The position numbers were made by a program, and so were the translations under genes. DNA of 64,000 bases from Pseudooceanicola endophyticus (GTDB lineage: Bacteria > Pseudomonadota > Alphaproteobacteria > Rhodobacterales > Rhodobacteraceae): contig NZ_JAHIAB010000002.1 in NCBI RefSeq assembly GCF_018760365.1, positions 248,001 through 312,000 of the forward strand, in the 5' to 3' direction. This document shows positions 62,540-64,000 of the stretch, one piece after another (position 1 is the stretch's first letter; every line of letters starts with the position of its first letter). Under the pieces are notes generated by a model. That model saw nothing but the letters and a program-made list of their open reading frames with translations. It had not been told where the DNA came from and made no database searches.

Positions 62540-63439
62540 CTAGCGGGCGCCGGATGCCGGGGCCCGGGTTTCCGCCCAGATATTGAGGTAGTTGCCCGCA
62601 AAGATCACCGCCGCGCCCAGCAGCACGATTGGGTCGAACGGGTCGCCCAGCACCAGCGCGCCGAGGATGGCGGCCAGCGGCAGGCGGGTGAAGTCGATGG
62701 GCACCACCAGCGTCGCCGGGGCAAAGCTGAGCGCCGAGGTGACGCAGAAATGCGCGGCGAGGCCGGCGACCCCGACCAGGATCAGCAGCGGCAGGGTGGC
62801 GGCGCCGGGCAGGGTGACCTGGCCATCGTAGCCCGCGCAGATCAGGCCGAAGACGGTTTGCAAAGCGGTCATCCAGAACAATATGCAAAGCGTCGGCACC
62901 GTGCGGGTCAGCCGTTTCGTGGTCAGGAAGGTCAGGGCAAAGCCCACCGCCGCGATGCCTGCCGCGATCACCCCCGGCGACAGTGGCTGCGAACCGGGGC
63001 GGGTAACGATCAGGATCCCGACAAAGCCCAGCAGGGCCGAGAACGCGCGGGTGCGGGTGATCCGCTCGCCCAGCAGCAGCGGCGAGAGCAGCAGCACCCA
63101 GAGCGGAGAGGTGAATTCCAGCGCGAAGACCTGCGCCAGCGGGATCACCGTGATGGCGTAGAACCACAGGTTCTGGGCGGTGAAATGCGCGAGGTTCCGG
63201 CCCAGGTGCAGCCCCATGTGGCGGGGCGAGATGTCGCGCCAGCGGCCGCGCAGGGTGATCACCAGCACCATGATCGCCAGCCCGGTCAGGCTGCGCCAGG
63301 TCATGATCTCGAACGTGTCGAAGGTGGCGCCGAGGCTGCGACCGGCGATGGCCATGGCAAGGAAGGAGACGATGGCCCCGCTCATCCAGAGCACGGCGCG
63401 GAAGACATCCCGGGTCTGGGTCACGGAGGGGCCTTTCAT
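62540..63439 (-). CDS. EamA-family (DMT) transporter
   Basis: A 299-residue inner-membrane protein with about ten helices in two EamA repeats (FRAVLWMSGAIVSFLAMAIAGR ... GFVGILIVTRPG; AAGIAAVGFALTFLTTKRL ... GALVLGDPFDPIVLLGAAVIFAGNYLNI). Such proteins usually export amino acids or other small metabolites. The start at 63439 has only a weak Shine-Dalgarno; a GTG at 63424 is an alternative. It may be linked to metabolite efflux, but its neighbours give no clue. Confidence 0.92.
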   Translation of the reverse strand: MKGPSVTQTRDVFRAVLWMSGAIVSFLAMAIAGRSLGATFDTFEIMTWRSLTGLAIMVLVITLRGRWRDISPRHMGLHLGRNLAHFTAQNLWFYAITVIPLAQVFALEFTSPLWVLLLSPLLLGERITRTRAFSALLGFVGILIVTRPGSQPLSPGVIAAGIAAVGFALTFLTTKRLTRTVPTLCILFWMTALQTVFGLICAGYDGQVTLPGAATLPLLILVGVAGLAAHFCVTSALSFAPATLVVPIDFTRLPLAAILGALVLGDPFDPIVLLGAAVIFAGNYLNIWAETRAPASGAR

Positions 63440-63485
63440 TTGATCCGTCAAGCCTTGTGGCGGGCCGCGGACCATCTGGCAAGGC

Positions 63486-64000
63486 TCATGCCTGTGCGAG
63501 GACGCGCCGCAGCGTCGTGACGTTGCGCATCGTCACCGGGCGTTTCAGCGCGGGCTCGATCCGGGGCGACAGTTTCGAGCGTCCCAGCCCGTTCGGTGCC
63601 GAGAGGTAGAAACAGCCCCGCCCCGGCGCCAGCTGCTCTGCGGCGGTGCACCAGGGCGCAAGTGCGGCCAGGTCGGGCAAGGGCGCGTCGCCGGACCAGA
63701 AACCCAGGTGCAGCCGCGCGGGATCGCCGTCGAAGGGCTGGGCCGCAAGCGCGGCGGAAAGGGCCTCGGGGCGCAGCGCCACGGCGGCGGGACGGAAGCC
63801 GAAGCGCGCCGCGATCAGCTCGCCGATCCGGGTGCAGACGGCGTCGGGATCGGTTTCGGGCAGGTGCAGTGCGACATTGCCGCTCTGGATCAGGGTGCGG
63901 ACATCGCCCGCGCCGCTGTCCTCAAGCGCGGCGCGCAGGGCGGCCATGGGCAGCTTGCCGGTGCCGCCGACGTTGACGGCGCGCAGCAGGACCAGCCAGT
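63486..64000 (-). CDS. DUF1697 protein, 5' end outside window
   Basis: Partial gene running off the window. The visible N-terminal part reads WLVLLRAVNVGGTGKLPMAALRA, the DUF1697 hallmark (LLRGVNVGG). DVRTLIQSGNVALHL follows, and NRTTLRRVL-type ending MRNVTTLRRVLAQA. Function of the family is unknown. Probably fewer than ten codons are missing at the start. Confidence 0.9.
   Translation of the reverse strand, partial: WLVLLRAVNVGGTGKLPMAALRAALEDSGAGDVRTLIQSGNVALHLPETDPDAVCTRIGELIAARFGFRPAAVALRPEALSAALAAQPFDGDPARLHLGFWSGDAPLPDLAALAPWCTAAEQLAPGRGCFYLSAPNGLGRSKLSPRIEPALKRPVTMRNVTTLRRVLAQA

Overview
The window looks like chromosomal DNA of an alphaproteobacterium of the Rhodobacteraceae (roseobacter/Paracoccus-type). 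The evidence is very high GC with strong third-position GC bias, the block pyrH-frr-uppS-cdsA-dxr-rseP-bamA-skp-fabZ-lpxA-lpxI-lpxB, a sciP-ctrA pair, an alphaproteobacterial LexA box (GTTC-N7-GTTC), rplM-rpsI, and a divergent metF/metR pair. No plasmid, phage or CRISPR structure is visible. The only mobile DNA is one decayed IS3-type remnant near 55.6-56.1 kb.

Layout. 0-3.2 kb: valS. 3.3-6.7 kb: an orphan form-II CoxL-like molybdenum hydroxylase subunit overlapped by a DUF2235 hydrolase. 6.9-8.8 kb: divergent metF/metR. 8.9-11.9 kb: an inositol-monophosphatase gene and a TPP riboswitch ahead of thiC. 11.9-22.0 kb: a catabolic cluster in which a GntR/HutC regulator diverges from a translationally coupled minus-strand operon. 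That operon encodes an M20 hydrolase, a Tat-type oligopeptide-class binding protein, two permeases, a fused double ATPase, a second M20 protein and an M24 protein. The last two have lost most canonical metal ligands. 22.0-28.6 kb: an APH/AAA fusion, PhnA-like protein, a small secreted protein, an orphan binding protein with an AraC regulator, and miaA. 28.7-40.9 kb: the nucleotide/isoprenoid/envelope block. 41.0-48.3 kb: mnmA, sciP, ctrA, ligA, recG and a 41-residue membrane protein behind a LexA box. 48.5-54 kb: a soluble chemoreceptor, an IscU-like protein, hisI, gluQ, a small membrane protein, trmFO and a thioesterase. 54-55.1 kb: rplM-rpsI. 55.1-56.1 kb: gene-poor DNA with the IS remnant. 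56.1-64 kb: a membrane chemoreceptor, ppk2-tetR, an ATPase-metA-hydrolase operon, an EamA transporter and a truncated DUF1697 gene.

Four things stand out. (1) The 11.9-22 kb uptake-and-hydrolysis cluster, whose M24/M20 pair resembles in logic creatinase or ectoine-hydrolase/deacetylase pathways rather than peptide breakdown. (2) A LexA-boxed 41-residue single-span membrane protein directly after recG, a candidate SOS division inhibitor analogous to SidA. (3) Six copies of an intergenic element, each 40-85 bp downstream of a stop codon and in the same orientation as that gene. Two full copies carry paired hairpins with apparent covariation, so it may be a 3'-UTR RNA element. (4) Several exact or near-exact palindromes in promoter regions (before coxL, gntR, the orphan binding protein and frr). 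Family assignments are by recognition of motifs only; no similarity search was possible.
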